From positions 1,054,001 to 1,118,000 of the forward strand of contig JANHCV010000007.1 of assembly GCA_025594325.1 (NCBI GenBank): a stretch of 64,000 nt of DNA, read 5' to 3'. The notes beneath the pieces were generated by a model. The model worked only from the letters and a program-made list of their open reading frames with translations. It did no database searches and had not been told where the DNA came from. Below are positions 42,112 to 53,714 of the stretch, in pieces; position 1 is the stretch's first letter, and the number at the start of each line of letters is the position of its first letter. The position numbers and the translations under genes are program-made. This DNA is from Blastocladiella emersonii ATCC 22665. Its lineage: Eukaryota > Blastocladiomycota > Blastocladiomycetes > Blastocladiales > Blastocladiaceae.

Positions 42112-42398
42112 GAAAGGGCGAGGTGGCTGCTCGAAGGGGACTCGAATATACATGATCTGTCTTGGCTCTTATTTTTCGCTTTGAGAATACCTAAGACTCG
42201 CTGCGTTGACGTATCTCCGTCTTACTGCGTTGACGTATCTCCGACTCAAGGTTTTGAGTTCAATACGCCGCGATTTCACGTCGCCTTCAAATGCGTGCTG
42301 ACTGCGGTAGCAATGGGTCTCGCGTTTCGCGAATTGGCGTATCACGGCGCGTTTCTGGCAGGCAAAAACTACGCCGAACCGGTGAAAACTGCAAAAAG
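42112..42398. repeat. Intergenic region with two 19-bp direct repeats
   Basis: CTGCGTTGACGTATCTCCG occurs at 42201-42219 and again at 42225-42243 (24-bp period), upstream of gene B. Nothing else is seen before the bipartite motif at 42399. Confidence 0.6.
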
Positions 42399-42420
42399 GA
42401 CGCGTCGCGATATCATGTGA
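42399..42420 (+). promoter_or_regulatory. Conserved bipartite motif upstream of DUF4470-like gene B
   Basis: GACGCGT, CGCGAT, ATCATGTGA, ending 107 bp before the ATG at 42528. It is identical to the gene C copy and has one difference from the gene A copy. Confidence 0.65.
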
Positions 42421-42527
42421 TGTGCACGTGAGGCGTCCAACGCGTTTTCACCCCGCGACGCGCCTCTCGTGACGCGCTCGACGCGACTTCCCACGCTCCT
42501 CACCAATGCACTCAGCAACCCGCTACC

Positions 42528-45500
42528 ATGAAGCAAAAGATCAAGACTACTCGCAAATGCACGGCAGACGCACGTGAATCAATGGAATCGACTCTTACCA
42601 CACCGTCACGGACGGCCCCTCCGCTGCCGTCGCTGACTTGCGCAACGCTGGCTCTCGGCGACACTGCCGACCCGTACTACGCCTTTGGTCGCACCTATGC
42701 GCGGGACCTCTTCCTTAACCACAATCCTTGCGTTTATCGGCGCCTCGACGCGCTTGTCTTCCAATGCGGCGACCTGCGCGACGTTGCACATACTTTTGCA
42801 GAGACCAAGCGCAAGTACGCGTTTGGATGCGATCTGGCCTTCGTTCTCAGCGATACGCACCCCGAGGTTATCCCGCGCAACCTGCTCGTTCTCAATGTCG
42901 TCGCGAACTTTGACGGCTCGGACAAGTCCGCGCTCGTGCGCCACATCGGCCAACTCTTCTACTCTTCGCTGCTCGAACCGGCTACCAGTCGCTTCTGGAT
43001 GACGCGCATCGGCTGGTGCCTCGATGCCAACTTCTCCGATGAGGACGCCCAGGTTCGCGTGCTTGACGAAAACACGATGCGCGCCGTCCGCAACTGCTGG
43101 GAATCGTGGCTCGCGTGCAACTGGACGCCGGAGCAGCTTGCTAAGGAGCGCAACAATTTTTTCGTCCGGACTCGGGGCTTCAAGGCCGGTCGCGATCATG
43201 TCGAAGCCGCCGTTGACCAGTTTATGGATACGACACTTGTCGTCAATGGCGGCGCTGCTGCCGACCGTTCCCGCATGACGAATTCACAGGAAGCCGTTCG
43301 TGGGATGCTACTTGAAGGCGCTTTTCTTTTCTTTTCGGATCGTACCGGTCCGGTGTCCGCTCTCTACGTGAACCCAACGATGCTCCTTGCAGGTCCTGAC
43401 CGCTCTCTTTCGTTCTCGGCCCCGTTTGCCTTTTCGCCACTCAGCGTTTTTCACATCAATACCGACGACGTTTTCGGTGGCATGCAATGCTCGTTGGAAT
43501 CGTGTGTCGACTCGCTCCTTGAAGCGTTTGGGCTTGGCAGCGGTCGCCGACGGAACCTTTCCGAATTACCTCATGTGACCGAGTGGGATGACGAATCTGG
43601 CCTGGCGCCGTTCTTGTGCCGTATCGCATTCATCGCCGGACATCCTGTCAAGGTTATGGAAGCGCTCGTGTCTCAGCCTCAGCTCTACCACTTCGACCTC
43701 CAGCGTAAGCCAGTGGATGATCGCGGCTTCGCCTTGCAGCCCCCGCACCACGAAACGGATCTGCTTCGATTCAACGTGATTGAGACGGGCAACTTGATGG
43801 ACACGTGCGGGCTGCTCAACCTGATTGTTCACGCGTCGCCATTGCTCGCAACCAGCTGGGAGAACGGCCGCCCGTTGCTTCGCACATGGACCGACCACGC
43901 ATACTCGCTTGCGACCTCAACCACCGACTTTCTGCGCCGGGTCACCGCCCTTCCGCTCGAGGCGTTCCCGACCCTGCTTGGCGTGAACCTTCTCGAACGT
44001 GCGACCAACGACTCTTGGACGTCGTACGTGACGCACCTTGCTTGGAGCGACAGCCAAGTTGACCGTCATGGCGGCCACAGTCGCGAGGAATTTACTTTCT
44101 ACAAGCTCGACACGCCCACCATTTCTATTGCGCTGCGCGAGTCGGACTTTCTGATCAACGCGATCGTCAAGTGTGCAGAGGAGCTGTGCGGGCCTGACGC
44201 TGCATCGATGGCTGCTGTGCCTGGTACGTCGTCATTCGTCGTCAGTTCGTTCCAACGTATACTCTAAACTCACGACCAACTCATTTAGCGGGTTCGCATG
44301 CAACCGGCGCACTGATTCCCAAGATGCTCGCTTTCTCCTTTGCTGCGGGTCGTCTCTCATGGACTGGAGCCGTACAGCTCGACTTGACGCCGTGGCCAGG
44401 CGCGATCGAACTCTGGTCCGCTGTGCGGGCAACGGCTCGCTCTCGTCTTGCTCTGCCGAGATATTTGCTCAAGCGCAGCTCTACGGGTTCCCCATCGACA
44501 TCGACGGGTTGCGCGACGACTCGTACCTTTACCGCGTCGAGGGCCTCGTCGACGGCGCATTCCTTGCGGCAGCGAGTGCCGTGAACCCGCTGTTGGCCGT
44601 CGTGCTCGAGATCACGCTTGATTCGGTCGTGCACCAGTTCCGCAGCATCATCGTTGAGCCTTCGGTCGAAAGCCGTGGTCGACAGCATCGCGTGGCCGCG
44701 TATGTGCCGCGATACGTCATTGAATGCGCAACCGAACCCCTTGCTGTGCGAGTCCGATTTGATCTTGCTCCCGTGCCGGCTGCCTCGAAGACTCGGAGCA
44801 CGTCTTTGCTGCTCAAGTCCGTGTCGGCAACACGGGTTCCTCTCAACGCGTCTCCAAATACCTTGGCCAGCATCGCAAAGTTTACGGCGGACACGCGGCA
44901 CTTTCAGCGTATGAAATGTCATACACCACTGCCGCCAATTCTCGTTCTGCCAGTCGTCCAGGCGGTTGAGCTTGCCGACTCAATCGAGGTTACTTTTTCG
45001 ATGCCGAGCACTTTGCGTCGCACCTCTATCCATCTCTTGACACCTGGCGCGTCACGTCTCACTGGCGGGGCCGCTAGCTTCATGGTCAACGGGAAAGTAC
45101 AGGCGATCCGGCTGCCCTGCCTCGTAACCGTCGACTCGTTTTCGTCTGATCCGCACCAGCGCACCGTGGTGCTCACTCTCTCGCGCGTGCTCGCGCCTGA
45201 CTCCACCGCCGTCGCACTCACGCCAGTCGTCCCGGTCGTGGCAGACCATTCCGACACCTTCATGCTGGGCACGGTGGGCATTCATTGCCACCAAACGCTT
45301 GCGTATCTGCCCGGCTTGGTGAACGCTGTCACCCGTGATGATCAAGCTGCGAACGAACTTACTGCGACCCGGCCAGCCAACGACATGACTTCCGAGCAGG
45401 AGGCGCAGTACCTTCGCCTTTTTGTTGCGCAAGTGCTGGCCAGCTACGCGCGTGGCGCACGTGTTGTGGAACTCGTACTTGACGGCACAAACTCTTCGAG

Positions 45501-46023
45501 CAAGAAGCGTGCCTTTCTCGCGGTCCTGATCCTGTATCGCGTCTCCGTGATCCTGCCGCATGATCCGTCGCGATCGTCCACCCCCGTACTTGAGATGAGC
45601 TTCCTGCCGAACCCAACCATTGCTACAGCTAGCTTACTGGTACCGGAGCCACATATCTCGAGCCTCAAGCTGCTTCCGCTCGTCGCAGGCAAGTTTCCCC
45701 GCACCAACTCGACTGAGTGCAAGGTGACCCTCGCGGTGCCCAAGGTTTTCTCATCCAGCGTCCTCGAGTGCCTCTCGCACGGATCCCTCTCTGTCCCCTG
45801 CCCGGCCGTTTGGAACGAGTGCGGGTTCGACAAGGCCTTTTTCGCTCTCCTCGAACCTCACCTACGCCAAAGCTTCATGCTGCTGCTTTCCCCTGCGCAC
45901 GGACACCAATATCGTGTCTCGATTCCATCGCCGCCTGCTCCCATTGTCCTTTCCAGCGCAACTCACGAGCCCGAGGAGGTCAGTGCGGAGGCAGTGGATG
46001 ATCGGATCGTGGAACTCGATTGA
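42528..46023 (+). CDS. DUF4470-like protein, tandem copy B, with 1-nt deletion
   Basis: Exon 1 is 42528-44223 and exon 2 is 44289-46023 (intron GTACGT...TTTAG, 65 nt). It begins MKQKIKTTRKCTADARES, like copies A and C (MKQKKK). The DUF4470-like block is present (YARDLFLNHNPCVYRRLDAL, FQCGDLRDVAHTFAETK, LSDTHPEVIPRNLLVLNVV). In exon 2 the frame slips: ELWSAVRATA ends in one frame and SSCSAEIFAQAQLYGFPIDI continues in another. Counting bases between conserved GCTGTG/GCGATC and GCCGAG, copy B has 41 where A and C have 42, so B lacks one base at about 44420-44445. The exon lengths total 3431, one short of a multiple of three, which agrees. With the base restored, a product of about 1143 residues would match copy A throughout and end DRIVELD. 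It is either a lesion or a sequencing error. Confidence 0.7.
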
Positions 46024-46146
46024 GCGAGCGACCACGCCTGACCAACTGACTAAATACATACCTGCTTTACATTTCCGGAGCAGTCGTTTCCAAAAGAACG
46101 CGCTGATGAATTACAAGAGCATCGGCTTGCTTCATTGCTCCTGCGA

Positions 46147-46168
46147 GACGCGTCGCGATATCATGTGA
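46147..46168 (+). promoter_or_regulatory. Conserved bipartite motif upstream of DUF4470-like pseudogene C
   Basis: GACGCGT, CGCGAT, ATCATGTGA, ending 65 bp before the ATG at 46234. The shorter distance than in A and B fits the general shrinkage of this copy. Confidence 0.6.
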
Positions 46169-46233
46169 GGAGTGCGTGATCGTGGCCGCTTCAAGATTTC
46201 GCTCCTCGCGAATGCATCAAACTCCACACTACC

Positions 46234-48260
46234 ATGAAGCAGAAGAAAAAAACACCCCGCAAACGCGGGGCCAATGTCCATGAATCTCATGAAGCCCCGG
46301 AATCCGTGACCGCTCCATCCTCGGCGGCGAGTTAAGCGGGGGCGTTGCCGTGCCCGTCTCTCTACTATGCATACGGCCGCACGTACTCGCGCGACCTCTT
46401 CCTCGGCCACAATGTTTGTGATCACCGCGGCTGGATGCACTGGTGTTCCAATCAGGCTACCTTCGCAGCGTTGAGCATGGTCTGACCACGTGCATTCGAC
46501 CGCTAGCTCGCGGGAGGCATTCCTTCGCCGCACCACAGGACTACCGCTCGCGGTGTTTCCAACGCTCCTCGGCATCAACCTTCTCAAACGCGCCACGGAG
46601 GACTTTTGGGGGTTGCACACGGCACGAATCGCTTGGAGCGCCAACCAGATCCTGCGTGACGGCGGCCAGAGCCGCGAGGAGTTTACCTTCTTCAATCTCG
46701 CGACTCCTTCGCTGCCCGTCGCGTTGCGCGAGTCGGCCTATCTGCTTGACGTGCTGGTGCGGTGTACCGAGGAGCTGTGCGGTCCTGACGCGTCGGTCTT
46801 TTCCGATTTGCCTGGTACGCTTGTTTCGGAACCGCCAGTGGACCGTGTTGCTCACTCGCTTGAGTCGACCGTGTAGCTGGACCATGTGCAAAAGGTGCGC
46901 TTTTACCCAAGCCACTTGTGATCGCATTTGCCGCGGGCCGCCTGACGTGGTCGGGTGCCGCGCAGCTCAATTCGACTCCGTGGCCCGATGCGTGGGAGCT
47001 GGGGTCCGCGATCCGCGCCAGTCCCTGGCTCGCTTCCTGTGCAGCCGAGATCTTTGCCCATGCGCAGCTCTACGGCTTTCCCGTTCATGTCGACGAATCA
47101 TCCCGCGACTCGTATCTGTACCGCGTCGAGGGTACTGTTGACCGCGACACGGTCCCGTCCGCTGCCACTGCAACCATTGTGCTGGAAATCACACTCGACG
47201 CCGTGACGCACCAGTTCCGCAGTCTCATCGTCGAGCCTTCTGGCAATGGGACCACGCAACAGCTTCGTATCGCGACCTTCGTCCCGCTCTACATTGTTGA
47301 GGCCTCAGCCAACGACTTTGATCTTTGCTTCCACCTCAAGCAAGGCTCCTACACGGCCAATGAGCCCGTGGTGCTCACTTCCGTGTCCTTGATCAAGGTG
47401 CCCATCTACTCATTCTCGGCCATGACGGCCGGCATCGCCAAATTCACAGCATCGACGCGGCTAGCTGTATTTACCAGCGATGTGACGGCGCCTTCAGCGA
47501 GCTTGAAGCTCCCAGTAGTCCACGCCGTCGAGATGGCGGACGAGCTCGAGGTCACCCTGTCGCTTCCGCACGCTTACCGACGGGCTCGCATCGATTGCGC
47601 GGACTCCAGCACATCCGCGCGGGCCGCCGGTGCCGCCTTGGTGACTGTCGACGGTGCGAAGCAGGTGATGCGCTTGCCTTGCCTTGTCAAAGTAGATTCG
47701 GTCGTGACCGATGTGCAACGGCGCACCGTTCAGATTCTCTTTCACGCGTGCTTTCGCCGGTCCTCCTCAGCGTCGCGCTTACGCCAATCTTCCCATTGTT
47801 CGCTGATTATTCGGACGCCTTCCCGCTGGGCAAGGTCCGGCATGCCCCACAGAAGCTTGCGACCGCCGGCGTGCGCGACAGCGTCACGGAGGACGACGTT
47901 GCCGCCGCCACGGCAGCCGCCGCCGCATTGCAGGGAACTCGCAAGGCGACGTCGATGCAACAGGCGCAGTACCTTCGCGTGTTCATGATTCGCTTATTCG
48001 AGGCGTGTGAGCGCGGCATGTTCGTTGTCGAGCTGCTCATGACCGGCCTCGACGACCTGATCATGGTGCCCGTCCACAACGCGAAACCGCACCTCCGCCT
48101 GAGCAGCGTCCAGCCGCTCTATCCTGGGCACGGGCACCAGTACCGCGTGACGATTCCGGCGCCGATTGTGCATGTCGTGCCTGAAGCTGATGTCTCGAGC
48201 GACGCGAGCAAGAACGAGGCGGGCGGAGAGGTCGCTGACCGGATTGTCGAGCTCGATTAG
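46234..48260 (+). pseudogene. DUF4470-like tandem copy C, multiply disrupted
   Basis: It starts MKQKKKTPRKRGANVHESHE like its neighbours but meets TAA at 46333. The DUF4470-like block begins (YAYGRTYSRDLFLGHN) and is then cut. About 400 residues are missing before FLRRTTGLPLAVFPTLLGIN resumes near 46510. The intron (46815-46875 region) is recognisable. The C-terminal half (IAFAAGRLTWSGAAQLNSTP) runs to about 47740, where one base is missing relative to B (QILF versus LTLSRVL), and continues in the next frame. Near 48080 about 100 residues are deleted (VPVHNAKPH joined to PLYPGHGHQYRV). It ends VADRIVELD. This is clearly a pseudogene. Confidence 0.85.
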
Positions 48261-48539
48261 CAATCGGCGACGCGTTTTTAACTCAATAGTATTTGCCATT
48301 TTGCTGATATGCTACTAGATGCGAGGTGTGGCGCAACGCGTGCTCGAATGGGCGTGATGAGCGTGATGGATCAAATTCGGGTACGTCAGCTGATGCCCGC
48401 GTCACTGCTGTCGCGCGTGCATTTTCGTCCTCCCCCCTCGTCGTCGCTGCCCGTTCCCCGTCGACTTAGAGCAACGAAAACGCACCCCTCTCCCTCTTCT
48501 CCCTCTCCGCAAAGCGCGCTCCGACGCGCACCCGAGCCC
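48261..48539. other. Intergenic region and 5' leader of the large low-complexity gene
   Basis: The frame is open upstream in phase with the ATG at 48540 but without conserved character. A C/T-rich tract (about 48427-48510) precedes the start. No motif stands out. Confidence 0.45.
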
Positions 48540-51500
48540 ATGCATTCGCCGCCGCCGCCGCCGCTGCCGGTCCCGCCCACCGCGCCGCCCGCCATGGCCG
48601 CCCCCGTGCCGCCGCCGCCCGTCATCACCGTGGCGGACGCTTCGGCGCCCGAGGGCAGCGTCGTCACGTCGGGCCCGCAGTCGCCCGCCACCGCTCCGAC
48701 ATCCTCCAGCGCCACCGAGGCCCCTGCCGCGCTGCACGCCGACTCGCCGACGCCCCGCAAGCGCACGTCGAGCGCGAGCTCGTCGACGTCGGCCAACGGC
48801 GGCAAGACGCCCGTCCCCGCCCGCGTCCCGTCGTTCCAGCCCGCCCCGCCCGCCGCCCCGCCGCTTGCCGCCGGCGCCTCGCCCGCCCAGCAGGTGCACG
48901 CGCTCGCCGTCCTGACCGCCGAGTCCGCGCTCACGTCCGCGTCCTCGTCGGCCGTCGCGACCCCGCGCTCGCCCCTGCGCTCGCCGACCGCCGCGCGCTC
49001 GCCGTCGCCCGTCAAGTCCGACTTTGGCCACCCGACGCCCGCCAAGCCGTTCGCCGGCAACGGCGCGCCGCTCGCGTTCGCGACCCTCGCCCAGCCCGAC
49101 GAGCCCATCATCGAGCTCCCGTCGGCCGCGTCGTTCGCCAAGCCGGCCGCGGCGTCGTTCTCCGCCCCCAAGTTCGCCCAGCAGGCCGAGCCCGTCACGG
49201 TCGCTCAGCCCGCGGCACCTGTCGTCGAGGCCGCCACCGCCGTCGCCGCTGATGCCATGGACGTGGACGCCGCCCCCGGTCCTCCGTCCTCGCGCACGCG
49301 CAAGCGCACCCACACCACGTCGTCGGCCGCCGAGCACGATTCGGAGACCGCTACCTCGTCGCCGTCGACCGCCGCCGCCGGCCAGACCGAGCCCCGCCGC
49401 TCCAAGCGCGCCCGTACCTCGACCTCCGGCACCTCCACCACGGCCTCGTCGTCCTCGTCGCCCGCCCATCCCGCCACCACCACCAAGTCGGCCTCGCGCC
49501 GCGCGCCCGCCAAGCGCGCTGCCGCTAAGCCCGTCGAGCCCGAGTCCGCGCCCGAGTCGCCTGCGCCCTCGCCCGTTCCGCGTCGCGGGGCTCGCGGCAA
49601 GCAGCAGGCCGAGCCCGCGCCCGAACCCGTGCCCGTGCCCGAGGCCGCCGCCGCCCCTCCGGCGCCCGCGCCGCGCGGGCATGGGGCTCGCGGCAGTAAG
49701 AAGCAGGCCGAGCCCGTTGCTGAGACCACCGTCGCCGAGCCCGCTGGAGAGCCCGAGACGCCCGCGGCCCCTGCCCCTGCTCCGCCGGCGCAGCGTGCCG
49801 CTCGTGCTAAGCGACATGTCGACCCCGTCGTCGCCGAAGCCGAGGCGTCCCCCGCCCCTCCGCTGCCCCCTCGCCGTGCGGCTCGCGGTAAGCAGGCGCA
49901 GCAGCCTCCGCAGCAGGTCGAGTCCGCTGCTCCGGCTGTGCCCGGGTCGCGCGGCTCGACCCGCACCAAGAAACCCAAGACCAAGACCCAGGAGGAGCTC
50001 GACCACGAGGCCGCCATGGCCGAGTTCGACATGCCCGAGCCCGCGCCGCGCAGTAAGTCGCGCGTCAAGAAGGCCAAGCAGCAGACGGTGCAGCCGGTGC
50101 AGGAGGAGCAGCCCGAGCCCGCGGCCCACGCCGAGGCCGCCGCGGCCCCGGTTGACGTCGAGCTCGCGGCCAGTGCCCCGCTCGCGCCTGCGGCTCCCGC
50201 GGCCAAGGGTAAGGGCAAGAAGGCCGCCCCCAAGAAGAAGGCCGCCAAGGGCGCGAGCAGCAGTCGTAAGGGCGCGAAGAGCGCGCCCGTCGTGCCCGAG
50301 CCGGTCCCCGAGGCTAAGGTCGAGCCCGAGGTCCCCGCTGCCGTAGCGACTACCCCCGCTCCCGCTCCCTCGGCTCCCTCGCACCCCACCTTCATCACCG
50401 TCGACGACGACAGCGAGCTGTCGGACCTCGACTCGGACGACGATGTGGCTGCTGCTGCTGCGCCCGCGGTGGTGCCCACGCCCGATGTCGCTGCCGCCGC
50501 GCCGCCGCGCGCTTCCCGCGCCAGACCGGGCGCGATCGCGCCGTCGGCGCCCAACGAGTCGGCCATCTTCGACTTTGTCGACACGGCGGCCGAGGTCGGC
50601 GAGCCCAGCTCGCGCCCGCCGAGTCGCGTGGCCAAGACCAAGGCCAAGGCCAAGTCCAAGGCTGCGGTCCAGCGCACTGTACGTTTTGCTTCTTACTTTG
50701 TGCAACGCGGCCGAGAGACGCGCGCCAATGTCTCGCTTGTAGCTGGACGGTGATAACTGACACACGCGTGCGGTCGATGCGTAGTCGAAGCCCAAGCCGG
50801 CGACGAAGCCCGCCACCACCACCCCCAAGCAGCTGCCGACGCGCCACTCCCGCCGCCTGCACCCAGAGCTCGAGATCGAGACCGCCGACCCCGCCGCGCC
50901 CGCCATCAGCACTGACACCACCGACATCCAGATGGCCGAGGCGTCGTCGTCGCTGCCCGTCCACCACGAGGTGCCCGCCGAGCACGTGGCGCCGCACGAC
51001 CGCACCGAGTCGACGTCCTCAGCCGCGACCATGTACACGGCGCTCGACCGCACCGGGTCGACTGCGACGATGCACGCGGCGAGCACGCAGGTGTCGCCGA
51101 TGAAGGCCTTCTCGCACACGGTGCACCACCACGAGCGCGACGACGCGGCGCTCGAGGAGGAGCGCGCGGCGCACCGGGCGACGCAGGACCAGCACCGCGC
51201 GACGCTCGACGAGCTGTACGCGGTGCGCGGCGAGCTGGCGGCCGCGACCGAGGCGGCGTCCGCGGCGGCCGAGACGGCGTCGGCCGACTACGCGCGGCAC
51301 AAGGCCATCATCGACCGCGCCGACGCCGAGTGCAAGCGGCTGAGCGCGGACGTGGTGCTCGCCAAGCAGGCGGCCGAGAAGTGGAAGCAGCGCGCCGAGG
51401 AGCTGCAGCGCGAGCAGGACGTGCTCAACGAGCGCATCAACAAGATGGAGCTCGCGCACGCGCGCCACGCCCGAAACACCGGGTCGTACACGTTCGAGCT

Positions 51501-53256
51501 CAACCCGGAGCAGGTCGCGCGCCACCACGACGCCTTCGCCAACGACCTTGCCAAGTGGCTGCGCGGCGTCCTCGGCAAGAAGGAGTACTCCAAGGTCCGC
51601 GGGTCCATGGGCCCGCGCCTCGTCCAGCTCGTGCGCCGCGGTATCGTCGTGTCGCTCCCGCCGCGTGCCAACCCGGCGCCGCTCGCGGCCGTCGGCCTCG
51701 ACGAGCTCGTCAGCGGGCTCAGCGTGTTCGAGCACACCGACGCCGAGGCCGCGCTCGCGCAGCCCACGGTCGTCGACTGGCCCGAGTTCAAGCCCGCGCA
51801 GAGTGTGACCGTGCAGTACCTCGCGGCGGCCGTCGGCCAGGCTCTGTACGCGCTGTTCGCGGCCAACCCAATCGCCGAGCGCATCGCGCAGGTCGCGCAG
51901 CTGCAGGCGTCGGGCCTGCGCGGCGGTTCCGCTGAGCTCGACGAGCCGCACCGCCGCATCCTCGAGGACCTCAACAAGGCGTGGTCCGCGTCGGCGCTCG
52001 ACGTGTGCAAGCGGTCGGTCGAGGAGTTCCAGGCGTGGGCCATGTCGGGCGGCGGCGCCGACGGCACCAGCACGCCGTCGCAGCGGCCCGACGACGACCC
52101 GGCGTGGGCGCCGTTCTTTGCGCACGTCGAGGCGCAGGTGCTCGTCGCGCTCGACCGGCTCGGGCTCCCGATCCCCACCGAGAGCGCCGAGGCGCGCCGC
52201 CTGGCCGCGTTTATCCGCCGGTTCGCGTCGCTGTGGTTCCTCGCGCCCGCGGCCGACCCGGACTGGCGCTACACCTTCTTCCCCGTGGGCGCGCCGCTGC
52301 CCGTGGACCGGTTCACGACGGTCGCCGGGATGCAGTGCCCCGGGTACGACGCCAACGTCGACGAGGACCCGGACCACCACCACCACCAGCAGGAGCAGCT
52401 CGATGACGAAGATGGCGACACCGAGCCCGCGACGCGCGCGCCCGAGCAGCCCAACACGGTGGTCATGTTCTCGATCGCGCCCGCCACCGTGTCCGTCAAC
52501 GGGTCCATGATCGTCCAGCACGCCAAAGTCGTCACGATCCAGATCCCGCTGCCCGAGACCGGTCGCGCCGCGCTCAAGGAGCGCAAGGAGGCGCGCGAGC
52601 GCGCGGCTGCGGAAGCTGCGGCGGCTGCCGAGGCTGAAGCTGCCGCTGCCGCCGCTGCCGCTGCGACGGCGCCCGGTTCGGACGACGTGGACATGGACCA
52701 GGAGAGCGAGGGCGACGAGGTTGAGGAGGCCGAGGACAGCGACGCCGAGGACGAGGACGACGAGGAGATCGAGGAGGAGGACTTCGCGGCATACCTCGAC
52801 GGCGCCGGCGCCCTCCCTGGTATCGCCACGTCCGGGTTCGCGGCCGTCATGTCCGAGGAGGCCATGGACGAGGACGGCGACGGCACAGTGCACAGCGGCG
52901 AGGGCTCGCCGCCCCCGCCCCCGACGACGACGGCGACTCTGGCCACGCCGGTCTCTGCGCCGAACTCCGGGTTCGCCCAGGAATTCCTCGGGTTCTTCGG
53001 TCTCGGCGGCGGCGCGGCCGTCACGACGACGACCACGACCACGGCGGTCGCGGGGCTCGCCGAGCAGGTCGCCGCGACGCACATCACCGCGTCGGCGCCC
53101 GCGGGTCCGGCGTTCACGGCGTTCACGGCCTCGGCTACGACGATGGCCGGTGTCGACGACCCCATGGCCGGCGTGCTCGAGTTCGGCGACGCGACGGCCG
53201 CGGCGATCGCAGCGGCGCTCGGGTCCGATGGTGCCCAAGGGCCGACGGCCGAGTAA
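48540..53256 (+). CDS. Large low-complexity, coiled-coil, probably nuclear protein (1536 residues)
   Basis: Exon 1 is 48540-50678 and exon 2 is 50785-53256 (intron GTACGT...GCGTAG, 106 nt, phase 0). The first 700 residues are A/P/S-rich with repeated basic clusters: RRSKRART, PRRGARGKQ, HGARGSKKQ, RRAARGKQ and GSTRTKKPKTK (about residues 285-480). These resemble AT-hook-like or nuclear-localisation patches without a canonical GRP core. A coiled coil spans about 835-945 (LEEERAAHRATQDQHRATLD to QREQDVLNERINKMELAHA). A more globular region follows (about 950-1240; HDAFANDLAKWLRGVLGK, RFASLWFLAPA). Then come an A/E-rich helix and a strongly acidic stretch (about 1345-1380). The C-terminus is A/T-rich. 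I recognise no family. A chromatin or scaffold role is guessed from composition only. In-frame starts upstream of 48540 look non-coding. Confidence 0.75.
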
Positions 53257-53714
53257 GTAGGCATGTGGACGTGTGTACCAGGTTGTGAATGGACGGCGAG
53301 TCTTTATTTAAACGTTCTTCACGGCGAAGCGGAGCGATGATGAAGGGAAGTCGCGACGCGACAGGCCCCAGGCGGTGACGTCACACATGGAGCAGGGTGG
53401 CGCGGCCGCCCCGCTTGCCTTTTTTTGCTTTGCTCTCCGTGCGGTGTGGGCGTCGGCCGCCCTTCTTCATCCCATCCCCGCTCTCGCTCTCCCCGCTCTC
53501 CCCTCAGTTGATGCACGGCGGATAGAGCAGCACACGAAGCACACGGATCAACGACTCTCGACGAAGAAGTAGTAGCTGCTGGCCTGCCGCGCCCGCACTC
53601 TCTCTCTCCCGAGCGACCATCCACGCCCCGTCAACGTCGACCTCCCTTTCTGCGTTCCCGCTCGCCCGCGCAACCACAACAACCGCAGCCGCAACCGCAA
53701 CCGCAACTGCAACC
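53257..53714. other. Intergenic region and 5' leader of the PhoD-like gene
   Basis: No gene is seen. The last 40 bases before the ATG are CAACCGCAA-type hexamer repeats (CCGCAA/CTGCAA) running into CAACC-ATG, a favourable start context. Confidence 0.5.

Noticed and set aside
48402-53238. Very long minus-strand open frames opposite the 1536-residue protein
   Set aside because: They are Gly/Arg-rich shadows of GC3-biased coding sequence. The sense frame has a coherent intron, coiled coil and C-terminus.
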